This document shows positions 34,249 to 43,313 of a stretch of DNA of 64,000 nt, piece by piece. Location of the stretch: contig NZ_LMHW01000010.1 of assembly GCF_001428525.1 (NCBI RefSeq), forward strand, positions 310,341-374,340, read 5' to 3'. The position numbers were made by a program, and so were the translations under genes. A model generated the notes under the pieces. It had not been told where the DNA came from, made no database searches, and saw only the letters and a list, made by a program, of their open reading frames with translations. Position 1 is the first letter of the stretch. The number at the start of each line of letters is the position of its first letter. The stretch is from Flavobacterium sp. Root186. GTDB lineage: Bacteria > Bacteroidota > Bacteroidia > Flavobacteriales > Flavobacteriaceae.

Positions 34249-34830
34249 ATGTTTCAAAGAATACGAGAATATCTTTCAAGGTCTGTCCGCCTTTCTGAAA
34301 AAGAGATTAAAATTTTTGAGAACAGTCTGGAATTGAGACTGGTTCCAAAAAAAACAATCTTGTTACAGGCTGGAGAAGTATGTAATTTTGAAGCTTATAT
34401 TAATAAAGGCTGTATTCGTGAATATTTTATTGATGATGCAGGAATTGAATTGACACTTCAGTTTGCGACTGAAGACTGGTGGGTAAGTGATATTACCAGT
34501 TTTGAAGACCAGATTCCGAGTGATATGTATATTGAAACATTGGAGGATTGCGAATTATTGGTTTTAACCCGTCAATCTAAAGAAAACCTGATTAACGAAG
34601 TTCCGCAGTTAGAAAGAATGTTCCGTTTGATGATTCAGCGACATTTGTCGAAATTGCAAAAACGATTGTTTAAAACCGTTTCTTCAACCGCAATGGATCA
34701 ATATATTGAGTTTGTAACGCGTTATCCAACAATTTCACAAAGGGTTTCACAGCAATATATAGCTTCTTATTTAGGAATTACGCCTGAGTTTTTAAGCAGA
34801 TTACGTGCGAAGCATTTAAAGAATGGATGA
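34249..34830 (+). CDS. Crp/Fnr-family transcriptional regulator
   Basis: 193 residues. A cNMP-binding-like barrel (VPKKTILLQAGEVCNFEAYINKGCIREYF) is followed by the C-terminal helix-turn-helix (QQYIASYLGITPEFLSRLRAKH). It lacks Fnr iron-sulfur Cys ligands. Divergent from the GlcG/mgrA/GH30/CBM6 unit, it is the obvious candidate regulator of it. A terminator and a repeat element follow. Confidence 0.92.
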   Translation: MFQRIREYLSRSVRLSEKEIKIFENSLELRLVPKKTILLQAGEVCNFEAYINKGCIREYFIDDAGIELTLQFATEDWWVSDITSFEDQIPSDMYIETLEDCELLVLTRQSKENLINEVPQLERMFRLMIQRHLSKLQKRLFKTVSSTAMDQYIEFVTRYPTISQRVSQQYIASYLGITPEFLSRLRAKHLKNG

Positions 34831-34852
34831 ATTTAAATTTGAAAAACAATAA

Positions 34853-34885
34853 AAAAGGGCTGCTCAAAATCGAAGCAGCCCTTTT
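34853..34885 (+). terminator. Terminator of the Crp-like gene
   Basis: AAAAGGGCTGCT (34853-34864) pairs with AGCAGCCCTTTT (34874-34885) around nine bases. Confidence 0.85.
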
Positions 34886-34903
34886 AAATTTATATATTTC
34901 TCT

Positions 34904-34970
34904 GTTCCGTAGGAACATCTCATCGTTATTTTTTCTACCGATGAAACATTCCTAACGGAATGATAACCGG
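34904..34970. repeat. Palindromic repeat element, short form
   Basis: GTTCCGTAGGAAC (34904-34916) plus CATCTCATCG is followed by a T-rich loop and then CTACCGATGAAACATTCCTAACGGAAT, ending at 34961 and giving a hairpin. Both ends match the element at 21470-21642 closely, including the trailing GATAAC-GGATA block. Like that copy, it comes right after a gggctg...cagccc terminator. Confidence 0.65.
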
Positions 34971-35005
34971 ATAACGCTTTTTAAATTATGTATGTTTCAT
35001 AATTT

Positions 35006-35770
35006 TTAATTCCAAATCTCATTCATTTCTGTCAAGATAATAGGTTTTCCATCTGTAACAACAATCGTATGTTCGTGCTGCGCCATAAAACCTCCTTTGT
35101 TTCCTACCATTGTCCAGCCGTCTTGTAAAGTTTCGGCAATTGTAGAAGTTGTTGAGATAAAGGTTTCAATAGCAACTACAGAATTCTTCTTAAATCTTGT
35201 TAAGTTAAATTTATCTCTGTAATTGGCGATTTCATGTGGTGCTTCGTGCAGACTTCTTCCAACGCCGTGACCTGTTAAATTCTTGATGACTTTGTAACCT
35301 CTTTTCTTGGCTTCTGTTTCCATTAAAAAACCAATGTCAGAAATACGAACGCCGCCTTTTATATTGTGAATTGCTTTATGCAGAATTTCTTTTGAGGCTT
35401 CAATCAGTTTTTGATGCTGATTTACGTCTTCTCCAATAACAAACGAACCGCCATTATCTGAAAAGAACCCGTTTAATTCTGCCGAAACATCAATATTGAT
35501 TAAATCGCCTTCTTTAAGTATTCTTTTATCAGAAGGAATTCCGTGGCAGAATTCTTTATTGACACTGATACATGTCCATCCGGGAAATCCATACGTAACA
35601 TACGGTGCCGATTTTGCTCCTAAATCATTCAGGATTTTTCCGCCGTAGTCGTCTAATTCTTTTGTTGAAATTCCGGGTTTGGCATAATTTCTCATTTCTC
35701 TCAAAGCGTAAGCTACAGCTTCGCTTGCCTTTTTCATTCCGATTAATTCTGTTTCAGTTGTTATTGACAT
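35006..35770 (-). CDS. map: Type I methionine aminopeptidase
   Basis: 254 residues. All five metal ligands of the pita-bread fold are visible: Asp in NIDVSAEL, Asp in GFFSDNGG, His in LTGHGVGRSLHEAPHEIANY, Glu in VAIETFIS and Glu in MAQHEHTIVV. It removes the initiator Met from new proteins and needs Co/Fe/Mn. Length fits the family. It is monocistronic and a housekeeping enzyme; other copies may exist in the genome since this one is not in a ribosomal operon. Confidence 0.93.
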   Translation of the reverse strand: MSITTETELIGMKKASEAVAYALREMRNYAKPGISTKELDDYGGKILNDLGAKSAPYVTYGFPGWTCISVNKEFCHGIPSDKRILKEGDLINIDVSAELNGFFSDNGGSFVIGEDVNQHQKLIEASKEILHKAIHNIKGGVRISDIGFLMETEAKKRGYKVIKNLTGHGVGRSLHEAPHEIANYRDKFNLTRFKKNSVVAIETFISTTSTIAETLQDGWTMVGNKGGFMAQHEHTIVVTDGKPIILTEMNEIWN

Positions 35771-35847
35771 GGTATTTTTAATTATATATTTGGATAAATT
35801 ACTTACTCCAAAAAGAATTTGAGCTTTGCGAATATAAGATATTTTGT

Positions 35848-36390
35848 TTATTCCGGGACATAAGTCAATTCAACAACTCCGGATTTGAATACTCTTGTGC
35901 CTGTTAGTTTTAATTCAACACGTTTGTCTAAATCCTCAAACAGAGGCTTTCCAGAACCTAAAGCAACCGGGTGTACAGAGATTTTATAGATATCTATAAG
36001 TCCTAATTTTATAAAAGTTTTGATAAGTTTTGCTCCGCCATACAGCCAGATATCTTTTCCGCCCTGATTTTTTATTTCTGCTACTTTGGCGGCTATGTCT
36101 GAAGAAATAAAAGTATCTTTTTCATTTGCTCGGTTCTGGCTCGAAAAAACAAATTTGGTTTTAGAATGTATACTTTGCCACATTTCTTTTTCGACTGGAC
36201 TTGTATTCTCATCCGGTTGAAAATTTCCCCAAGCATCATAACTCACTCTTCCGTAAAACATGGTGTCTATACTTTCGATGAAGGCATCAAAATTCATGTC
36301 ATCATCCATTATACACCAATCGATTTCTCCGTTTGGACCTTCAATAAATCCGTCTAATGTTACTGCAAGATTTAAAATTATTTTTTTCAT
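35848..36390 (-). CDS. Dihydrofolate reductase/RibD-family protein
   Basis: 180 residues from the Met at 36390, which opens the family start MKKIILNLAVTLDGFIEG directly, rather than a Met seven codons upstream. The fold shows the NADPH-binding DTMFYGRVSYDAWGNF, FVFSSQ and IWLYGGAKLIKTFI strands, and ends IYKISVHPVALGSGKPLFED. Such single-domain RibD C-terminal-like reductases are common, small and of unknown substrate. It is cytosolic and monocistronic. Confidence 0.88.
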   Translation of the reverse strand: MKKIILNLAVTLDGFIEGPNGEIDWCIMDDDMNFDAFIESIDTMFYGRVSYDAWGNFQPDENTSPVEKEMWQSIHSKTKFVFSSQNRANEKDTFISSDIAAKVAEIKNQGGKDIWLYGGAKLIKTFIKLGLIDIYKISVHPVALGSGKPLFEDLDKRVELKLTGTRVFKSGVVELTYVPE

Positions 36391-36456
36391 GATTTCTATT
36401 TTTACCTGCAAAAATAGAAAGGAGTATTCTTTTCTATTTTGGAAAAATGCGACAAA

Positions 36457-37191
36457 TTAAAGTTCGGTTGGTGTAAGACCGCTGTATTTTTTAATATTAT
36501 TGGTAAGATGTGAATGGTCATAAAAACCGCATTCGAAAGAGATATCAAATAAGTTTCGGTTATGATCAGCGTTTTTAATTACGTTTAAAGTATTTTGAAA
36601 ACGTACAATGTTTGAATATTCTTTTGGAGAAATTCCGATATGAGTTTTAAAATTTCGTTCTAATTGCCTTACTGTTGTGTAATTCTTTTTGGCAAGCTCA
36701 TAAACAGGCAGCTGTCCGTTTGAGTTATGGATATCCTCAATAACTAATTTTAGTCCATTGTCTTTTTTTATAATTCTATCGCTGTAAAATTGATTGAGAT
36801 ACGGTATAGGATTTTTAAGGATTTTATCAATATTAAAAGAGTACGTTTTGTCGAATTCGACAGTATTGTCTATTAATTCGCTTTGCGGTAAGTACTTATA
36901 AAAATTGGTAAATGCTGCCGGCTTCAAACATACTCCAAACAGATGCGTGTTATTGTCAATAAAACTATCTTTAAACGAAGTCATCGCACCAACTGCATAA
37001 GTTTTTTCAGATTCCATAGAAACTAAACCATTATCTGTAATACAATTGCCACCCAAATTTAAAACTAATCCTGTACATCCATCCGGAAAGATTCGTTCCC
37101 ACTGTTTATCTTGCTCGCTGCCTTTCATTTCCCAAAAGGAATGAATAAAAGGTTCTAATTCTGTACAGGGTTTTGTTTCTTTGTACTCCAT
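36457..37191 (-). CDS. AraC-family regulator with DUF6597-type N-terminus
   Basis: 244 residues. The N-terminal part (IHSFWEMKGSEQDKQWERIFPDGCTGLVLNLGG...VCLKPAAFTNFY) matches the DUF6597 sensor. The C-terminal double helix-turn-helix includes VRQLERNFKTHIGISPKEYSNIVRFQ and DISFECGFYDHSHLTNNIKKYSGLTP. It is the last of five minus-strand genes with short gaps (40882 down to 36457). Effector unknown. Confidence 0.9.
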   Translation of the reverse strand: MEYKETKPCTELEPFIHSFWEMKGSEQDKQWERIFPDGCTGLVLNLGGNCITDNGLVSMESEKTYAVGAMTSFKDSFIDNNTHLFGVCLKPAAFTNFYKYLPQSELIDNTVEFDKTYSFNIDKILKNPIPYLNQFYSDRIIKKDNGLKLVIEDIHNSNGQLPVYELAKKNYTTVRQLERNFKTHIGISPKEYSNIVRFQNTLNVIKNADHNRNLFDISFECGFYDHSHLTNNIKKYSGLTPTEL

Positions 37192-37239
37192 TTGTTTATG
37201 TGTTCGTTGATAGTTTCTGAAAAAATCAGGGATTACAAG

Positions 37240-38040
37240 TTACACTTTCTTCATCGATTTCAAAATATCCGAAGGAGAAAACCCATATTTTTTTTTAAAA
37301 GCAAAAGAAAAATGGGAGAGATCTTCAAAACCGAGATCAAGATAAATATCAGAAGGTTTTCTGCCTTTCTTTTCCATTAAAAAATAACCTTCCTTAAGTC
37401 TGCGCTGAATGAGCCAGCGGCTTGGCGTATCTGAAAAAATGGAAGCGAAGTCGCGTTTAAAAGCAGAAATACTTCTTCCGGTTAAATACGCAAAACGTTC
37501 CATGCTGATATTAAACTTATAATTCCGATTCATGTAAGCTTCTAAATCTATTTTTTCCGGCGGAGCAAAATCAAATAAAATGTCTGATAAATTCGGATTT
37601 TCTTTTAGAAGAATCAAAAGTAATTCTTCGCGTTTTATATTCGAAAATGTTTCATCGATTTCGCCGCCATCATTATAATAAGGCATTAGAGAAAGAATGA
37701 AATTCGGAACCAGATTTGTATTTTTTAAAGCAAAAAATGCCGCTTCATCTTCACTTTTTTGAGCTTTTGTTTTATGTTTTGCGGCAAAAGTTTTTAAAAA
37801 CGCAGTATCAAAAATCACGACAACTTTTTCAAATTCCCCTTCTTGTTTTTGTTTGTTGTATCGTGCGAGATGATTTTTTCGGGCAATGCAATATTCGCCT
37901 GGTTTTAAGTTGTATTTGCTAACGCCGTCATAACCTTCAATAGAACCTTTTGCCAGATATAAAAAGAAATGTTCTGCAATAAAATGTTCCGGTGATATTT
38001 CGGGACCTATATAACAACTTTTGATTTCTGTATATTTCAT
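37240..38040 (-). CDS. AraC-family regulator (ExsA-like N-terminus)
   Basis: 266 residues. An N-terminal cupin-like part (SCYIGPEISPEHFIAEHFFLYLAKGSIEGYDG..KYNLKPGEYCIARKNHLARY) precedes the double helix-turn-helix (SMERFAYLTGRSISAFKRDFASIF and PSDIYLDLGFEDLSHFSFAFKKKYGFSP). It lies 11 bases after the MBL-fold gene on the same strand, so one transcript with it and the two NAD-binding proteins upstream is likely. It may regulate that unit. Confidence 0.9.
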   Translation of the reverse strand: MKYTEIKSCYIGPEISPEHFIAEHFFLYLAKGSIEGYDGVSKYNLKPGEYCIARKNHLARYNKQKQEGEFEKVVVIFDTAFLKTFAAKHKTKAQKSEDEAAFFALKNTNLVPNFILSLMPYYNDGGEIDETFSNIKREELLLILLKENPNLSDILFDFAPPEKIDLEAYMNRNYKFNISMERFAYLTGRSISAFKRDFASIFSDTPSRWLIQRRLKEGYFLMEKKGRKPSDIYLDLGFEDLSHFSFAFKKKYGFSPSDILKSMKKV

Positions 38041-38051
38041 ATGCTCAGTAT

Positions 38052-39188
38052 TTATTTTTCAGGATTAGTTTTCCACCACTGTTTGAAAACTTTAGGGCTA
38101 TCAAAATTAACGATTTCTCCCATAATAGGGGTAATCAGCGGAATGTGATATTTTTCATTTAAGCGAGTGATTTCGTTTAGGGGTTGATTCCAGGTATGTT
38201 TAGCCAATGCAAATTTCGAATTATGAACGGGAACAACACTTTTGGCGTTTAGATCTTTTGCCGCCTGCAAAGTTTCTTCGGGCAGCATATGGATATAATG
38301 CCAGGCTTTGTTGTATTGTCCGTTTTCCATAATAGCAACATCGATTGGGCCAAATTTCTTTCCGATTTCGGCAAAATGTGTGTCGTAACCGCCATCGCCG
38401 CTGTAGAAAACTTTCATTTTTGGAGAACTAATTAAATACGACGCCCACAAAGATTGGTTCTGTGTGAATCCACGACCTGATTTATGTCTTGCCGGAAGCG
38501 TATGAATCGTGAAATCTTTTCCAATTGTGATAGAATCGTTCCAGTCTTCTTCCATAATTTTATCTTTAGGATATCCCCAGCGTTCAAAATGTGCGCCAAC
38601 GCCCAAACCGCAAATTACAGTTTTGACTTTGTCTTTTAATGCTAAAATAGTTTCATAATCAAGATGATCATAATGATCGTGAGAGATTAGCAGATAATCA
38701 ATCTCGGGTAAATCCTGAACATGATATGAATTTGTTCCTTCAAAAACGGTTACACTATTAGGAAGCGGCGATGCGTTGTCACTAAAAACAGGATCGATTA
38801 AAATTTTCTTTCCGTCGATTTGCAAAAAGGTAGAAGAATGCCCAAACCAAACCAACAAATTCTGATCTCCAGGCAAATGTTTCAAATCTCTTTTTACAGA
38901 CGGAATTTTATCTGAAGGTTCAGTTGGAACTGCTTTGTCAAAAAGCTGTTTTCGTATTACGCCCCAAAAAGTATAACCGGGTGCAAATGTTGGCGTGTAG
39001 GTATTATTTTGAAATTCTCCATTTTTATAATGAGATGATTTCTCCATTCTAATCCTGCTTTCTTCTGAAGGTAAACTTCCAAATGTAGCTTTTTGCATAT
39101 ATAACCATGTGCTGAAACCAAAAATCAGTATAAGGATAACGATAATTAACAGCATTTTTTTGATAATTTTTAGGATTCTTTTTTTCAT
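38052..39188 (-). CDS. Membrane-anchored MBL-fold metallohydrolase (NAPE-PLD-like)
   Basis: 378 residues. An N-terminal span (about 13-30) anchors it facing the periplasm. The metal-binding motif HDHYDH is at 170-175, with more ligands in HTLPARHKSGRG, YSGDGGYDTH and VPVHNSKFALAKHTW. The order HSSTFLQIDGKKILIDPVFSDNASPL followed by these blocks matches the N-acyl-phosphatidylethanolamine phospholipase D-like branch. The expected reaction is phosphodiester hydrolysis of a lipid or a similar ester. It lies two bases after an NAD-binding epimerase-like gene, in the five-gene unit. Confidence 0.9.
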   Translation of the reverse strand: MKKRILKIIKKMLLIIVILILIFGFSTWLYMQKATFGSLPSEESRIRMEKSSHYKNGEFQNNTYTPTFAPGYTFWGVIRKQLFDKAVPTEPSDKIPSVKRDLKHLPGDQNLLVWFGHSSTFLQIDGKKILIDPVFSDNASPLPNSVTVFEGTNSYHVQDLPEIDYLLISHDHYDHLDYETILALKDKVKTVICGLGVGAHFERWGYPKDKIMEEDWNDSITIGKDFTIHTLPARHKSGRGFTQNQSLWASYLISSPKMKVFYSGDGGYDTHFAEIGKKFGPIDVAIMENGQYNKAWHYIHMLPEETLQAAKDLNAKSVVPVHNSKFALAKHTWNQPLNEITRLNEKYHIPLITPIMGEIVNFDSPKVFKQWWKTNPEK

Positions 39189-39190
39189 TT

Positions 39191-39838
39191 TTAGTTCGCG
39201 GCTTTTTTTATGTCAATTGCTTCCAGTATTTTTTTAGAGAATCCGAATCGTGCTGTCGAAATCATGGCGCGGCCAATTTCTCTGGTTTCGCAGCCTGTAT
39301 AAAATAATCCCATAATAGGGTACAGAAATTTGATGTATTTATTAAATCCTTTTAGATGAATTTGTGTTTGATCCGGTTTCATTAATCCCGGACGGAAATT
39401 GTATTGCGCTTTAAAAGACATTCTTTGCAAAGCATTTTCAGTTTTACCTTTTACACGCGCCCACATCACTTTTCCGGTTTCAGAACTGTCTGTATGCGAT
39501 CCTGAAATAAAATTGAAAACAATATTAGGATTTTGGTTTAATACAATTTCTGCAAAATGTATTGTTGTGTCGTAAGTAATATAAGTGTATTGCGCTTCAT
39601 CAAGTCCTACGCTGCTAATTCCGGCGCAATAAAAACAGGCGTCATAACCAGCAAGTTTAATATTATCGCTTTTCAGCGAAAGAAAATCTGAAACGAGGTA
39701 TTCCGTTAATTTAGGATGCGATTTTCTGCTTGGTTTTCTACCCACGTACAATACAGCTTCTATTTGATTGTTTTCAAGACATTCTATTAAAACGCCTTCG
39801 CCAACCATTCCGGTGGCACCGGTTATAATTACTTTCAT
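39191..39838 (-). CDS. NAD(P)H-binding atypical SDR protein (short epimerase-like)
   Basis: 215 residues. The N-terminal dinucleotide fold GATGMVGEGVLIECLEN is complete. The rest resembles the short NAD-dependent epimerase/HTATIP2-like proteins (YDACFYCAGISSVG, FNFISGSHTDSSETGKVMWARVKGKTENALQ, YNFRPGLMKP). A classical Tyr-x3-Lys is not obvious, so catalysis is uncertain. It has a three-base gap to the extended SDR upstream and two bases to the MBL-fold gene. Confidence 0.85.
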   Translation of the reverse strand: MKVIITGATGMVGEGVLIECLENNQIEAVLYVGRKPSRKSHPKLTEYLVSDFLSLKSDNIKLAGYDACFYCAGISSVGLDEAQYTYITYDTTIHFAEIVLNQNPNIVFNFISGSHTDSSETGKVMWARVKGKTENALQRMSFKAQYNFRPGLMKPDQTQIHLKGFNKYIKFLYPIMGLFYTGCETREIGRAMISTARFGFSKKILEAIDIKKAAN

Positions 39839-39841
39839 CCT

Positions 39842-40882
39842 TTATATTTTAAGAGATTTCCATTTTATTAAACTAATTACTGTGGCTGTTATAGCCTCTT
39901 CATTGCTTCTAGGTTTCCAGCCTAATATTGTTTTTGCTTTTTCGTTGCTGGCATTTCGGTTAATTCCAACTAAAGGCAAAATTGCTTTGGCCTGATCGTT
40001 AAAAAATGCGGTTAAACGTATTATAAAGGTAGGCAAAGATTTTGTTGATGCTTTTTCGGTTATATACGGCATTTTTTCTTTCAGCAGTTTTACGATTTCG
40101 AGTAATGACATAGTACCGCCCGACAATGCTAAAAAGCGCTGTCCTTTTGCTTCGGGGCTTTCCATTGCCAAAATGTGTAATTCGGCAACATCTCTTACAT
40201 CAACAATCCCTAATCTAATATCAGGGATTGCTTTCATCGAACCATCTAATATTTTTTTAAGGAGTTCAAAACCACTAGATAAATCCGGGCTTAAGGAAGG
40301 CCCAAAAATTCCCATTGGATTTATTACAGAAAGTTCTAATGCGCCACCTTCGGTTTTCATAAAATCCCATGCCGCTTGTTCTGCCAGTACTTTCGATTTA
40401 TTATAAGTCGAAAGTCCTTTTTCGTTAGGGTTTGTCCAGCTTTCTTCGGTAATAAGTGAATTTTTGTCTTTATGGCTGTAGCCCACAGCTCCAAAGTTAG
40501 ACGTCATTACAACACGTTTTGCGCCTGCATCTCTTGCGGCTTTTAGCACACGCAAGGTACCGTCAACCGCAGGGCGAATCATTTCGTCTTCGTTTTTTGG
40601 TAATCTTAAAAATATAGGCGAAGCAATGTGAAGTACAAAATCGCAGTCGATCATAGCTTCTGGCCAGTTTTCATCGCTGGTTAAATCAGCTTCAATAAAT
40701 TCTAATTCACTAAAATCTGTAATGCCGCCGTTTTCGAGCATTTCAAAAATCTTTTCTTTGCTTTTTAGCGAGCGAACAGTTGTTCTAACTTTGTAACCGC
40801 GATTGAGTAATTGCAAAATACTATGTATGGCAACAAAGCCTGTTCCGCCGGTAACTAATACTTTTTGATTTGATTGTATCAT
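39842..40882 (-). CDS. Extended SDR (dihydroflavonol reductase/aldehyde reductase-like)
   Basis: 346 residues. NAD(P) loop VTGGTGFVAIHSILQLL; catalytic Tyr-x3-Lys in STYNKSKVLAEQAAWDF; substrate-side INPMGIFGPSLSPD and VDVRDVAELHILAMESP. This is the family of plant dihydroflavonol-4-reductase-like and bacterial aldehyde reductases, which reduce carbonyls with NADPH. It is the first gene of the five-gene minus-strand unit, divergent from the AraC gene at 41042. Confidence 0.92.
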   Translation of the reverse strand: MIQSNQKVLVTGGTGFVAIHSILQLLNRGYKVRTTVRSLKSKEKIFEMLENGGITDFSELEFIEADLTSDENWPEAMIDCDFVLHIASPIFLRLPKNEDEMIRPAVDGTLRVLKAARDAGAKRVVMTSNFGAVGYSHKDKNSLITEESWTNPNEKGLSTYNKSKVLAEQAAWDFMKTEGGALELSVINPMGIFGPSLSPDLSSGFELLKKILDGSMKAIPDIRLGIVDVRDVAELHILAMESPEAKGQRFLALSGGTMSLLEIVKLLKEKMPYITEKASTKSLPTFIIRLTAFFNDQAKAILPLVGINRNASNEKAKTILGWKPRSNEEAITATVISLIKWKSLKI

Positions 40883-41041
40883 CGATTGTATTTTTATAGG
40901 GCAAATTTCAGGAGAATGCAGAGAAGTTATTTTGTTGAAAAGTCCAAAGTTATTTTGTTGAGAGGTTCAGGATGCTGAAAACGAAACAAATGGGCTTTTC
41001 TGAAAAAATCTTATATTCGCTGGAACTTATAAAGAAAAGCA

Positions 41042-41965
41042 ATGTCTAAAGAAATAATTTTATTTAAAAACCTACACGAAACCTATAAAAATATGGGACT
41101 TCCTGTAAATGAAATTATTGATAACGATGGCTTGACAATCAATAACCTGAAAGATCTGCATCCGGTTTTGCCTTTTAAATCAATTGGTTACAGACCCAGT
41201 TATTTTTCTTTTTTATTTGTAAAAGATGCAAAAGGAAAATATACAACCGATGATGTTTCTTTTATTACAGAACCGGGTACTATATATTTTACAAATCCGG
41301 GACATTTTAAATCTTTTGAATGGGAGGAGATTAATGACGTTTATTTAATAACGGTTACGGAAGCCTTTTTAAAAGAAAATGTTCATACAAATATCTTCGA
41401 AGAATTTCCTTTTTTATTGTCTGAAACGGTTTATCCCAGAAACCTGAATGAAACTGATTTTAAAGAGTTTGAAACGATTTATCTTCAAATGGAAAAAGAA
41501 TTTGGTTCGACATCTTCCATAAAAAATAAAGTAATTGGCAGTTTTTTGGTTATTTTACTTTTGAAGATAAAAGAAGCTTTTTGGAACAATTATAACCCAA
41601 TCTACGAAGGAAATAAAAGTTCTCAAATTGTAAAAAACTTCAAGAAAAATCTGGAACATCATTTTAGGGAATTACTGGACGGAAAAACAGATAAACAGCT
41701 TCGGGTGAAAGATTATGCTTTGGCACAGAATCTGCACGAAAATTATCTGAACAATGTTATTAAAAGTAAAACCGGAAAATCAGTTAGCAACTGGATTTCG
41801 GAGAAATTGATTGCAGAAGCAAAATCCCTTTTAAAAAATTCTACGCTTTCCATTAAAGAAATAGCTTATAAATTGGGTTTTATAGAAACTTCTCATTTTA
41901 GTAATTACTTCAAAAAAAACACGAAAACCTCGCCTGAGGAATATAGAAAATCGGCAGATTTATAG
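41042..41965 (+). CDS. AraC-family transcriptional regulator
   Basis: 307 residues. An N-terminal cupin-like sensor (about 55-160, FLFVKDAKGKYTTDDVSFITEPGTIYFTNPGH) and a C-terminal double helix-turn-helix (ALAQNLHENYLNNVIKSKTGKSVSNWI and IKEIAYKLGFIETSHFSNYFKKNTKTSPEEY). It is divergent from the extended SDR and upstream of an SDR/DUF1097/SDR set on its own strand; it may control either. Confidence 0.92.
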   Translation: MSKEIILFKNLHETYKNMGLPVNEIIDNDGLTINNLKDLHPVLPFKSIGYRPSYFSFLFVKDAKGKYTTDDVSFITEPGTIYFTNPGHFKSFEWEEINDVYLITVTEAFLKENVHTNIFEEFPFLLSETVYPRNLNETDFKEFETIYLQMEKEFGSTSSIKNKVIGSFLVILLLKIKEAFWNNYNPIYEGNKSSQIVKNFKKNLEHHFRELLDGKTDKQLRVKDYALAQNLHENYLNNVIKSKTGKSVSNWISEKLIAEAKSLLKNSTLSIKEIAYKLGFIETSHFSNYFKKNTKTSPEEYRKSADL

Positions 41966-42073
41966 TATGCTTTGAAATTTGCATTTCAATCTGTAATCTT
42001 CGCAACAACTACCTTCCATTGTATTTGCAATTTTGTACTGTCGATAATGACATAACAAAATTTATAAATAATC

Positions 42074-42814
42074 ATGGAAAATTTAAAAGACAAAGTAGTT
42101 TTAATTACAGGTTCATCAAGAGGAATTGGAGCAGCAATTGCACTAAAAGTATCTCAGGCCGGAGCAAAAGTTATCATCAATTATGCAGGGGGTAAAGAAC
42201 CTGCCGAAAAATTAGCTCAGGAAATCATTTCTAACGGAGGTCAGGCTTTAGCTATTAAAGCAGACGTAAGCAATTCTACAGAAGTTAAAAATCTTTTTGA
42301 CGAAAGTATCGCGCATTTTGGAAAAATCGATGTGTTGATTAACAACGCGGGTATTATGATTACCAAATTAATCAAGGATACTACAGATGAAGATTTTGAC
42401 CGTCACTTCAATATCAATGTAAAAGGAACTTTTAATACCATGCGTGAAGCAGCTTCTAAACTGGCTGATAACGGAAGTATTATCAACTTTTCGACTTCTG
42501 TAAATCGTATTATGCTTCCGGGTTACGCCACTTATGTAGCCACAAAATCTGCGGTGGAGCAATTGACAAGAGTTTTTTCTAAAGAAATTGGTTCAAGAGG
42601 AATTAACGTAAACTCCGTTTCGCCCGGACCAACAAACACAGAATTATTCACAAACGGAAAATCAGAAGAAGTTATCGCAAGATTAGCATCATTGTCAGCT
42701 TTCAATAGAATTGGAGAAACTAATGATATTGCAAATGTGGTTGTATTCCTTGCTTCTGACGACGCAAAATGGGTAAATGCGCAGAATATTGGTGTTAACG
42801 GCGGAATGGCATAA
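42074..42814 (+). CDS. Classical SDR oxidoreductase
   Basis: 246 residues. TGSSRGIG cofactor loop, NNAGIM, INFSTSVNRIMLPGYATYVATKSA active site (Ser, Tyr-x3-Lys) and the ending GQ-like NIGVNGGMA. This is the FabG-like/3-oxoacyl or general reductase branch. It is the first of three adjacent plus-strand genes (SDR, DUF1097, SDR), 16 bases before the membrane protein. Confidence 0.93.
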   Translation: MENLKDKVVLITGSSRGIGAAIALKVSQAGAKVIINYAGGKEPAEKLAQEIISNGGQALAIKADVSNSTEVKNLFDESIAHFGKIDVLINNAGIMITKLIKDTTDEDFDRHFNINVKGTFNTMREAASKLADNGSIINFSTSVNRIMLPGYATYVATKSAVEQLTRVFSKEIGSRGINVNSVSPGPTNTELFTNGKSEEVIARLASLSAFNRIGETNDIANVVVFLASDDAKWVNAQNIGVNGGMA

Positions 42815-42830
42815 TCTTAAAATTAAAATT

Positions 42831-43301
42831 ATGAAAACATACATAAACGCTATAATATTAGGATTGTTTGGCGCTGCTGCGGTTACTGTTTCCTTCATGC
42901 TGCAATGGCCAACATGGACGATGTTCCTGGCTTGGGTAAGTTATTATTTATTCGGAAAATCGATTAAAACTTCTATTCCGGTCTTCGTACAAATAATCTT
43001 CGGAATCTTGATGGGAGTAGGGATAATGGTATCGGCGAAATTTTTTGAAACCATAATTGGAGTTGCAGGTTTTCAACTGGCGGTATTTTTATTCATCGGT
43101 TCATTGGCTTTCTTATCCAAAATAGAAGGTTTAAAAAGTATTCCGGCTTGGTTTATCGGATTGATAATCATTTTCGGAGTACATCCGGAACTTGAATTTG
43201 TGGCTATTGTCAGCCTTTTGATTCCGGTAATTGCAGGATTTACATTTGCCTGGCTCAATGATTCTTCAATTCAAATCGTATCAAAATCATTCAACAATTA
43301 A
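42831..43301 (+). CDS. DUF1097-family membrane protein
   Basis: 156 residues from the ATG at 42831, preferred over an in-frame ATG at 42777 that lies inside the SDR gene. About five hydrophobic spans cover the chain, starting KTYINAIILGLFGAAAVTVSFMLQWPTWTMFLAWVSYYLFG, with the conserved W..F..W..Y of DUF1097. Members include YcdZ-type inner-membrane proteins of unknown role. It lies between two SDR genes on the same strand. Confidence 0.85.
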   Translation: MKTYINAIILGLFGAAAVTVSFMLQWPTWTMFLAWVSYYLFGKSIKTSIPVFVQIIFGILMGVGIMVSAKFFETIIGVAGFQLAVFLFIGSLAFLSKIEGLKSIPAWFIGLIIIFGVHPELEFVAIVSLLIPVIAGFTFAWLNDSSIQIVSKSFNN

Positions 43302-43313
43302 AATTTAAAAATC

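Noticed and set aside
42777..42830. Earlier ATG for the DUF1097 protein
   Set aside because: It lies inside the SDR gene and adds non-membrane residues; the ATG at 42831 starts directly before the first span.
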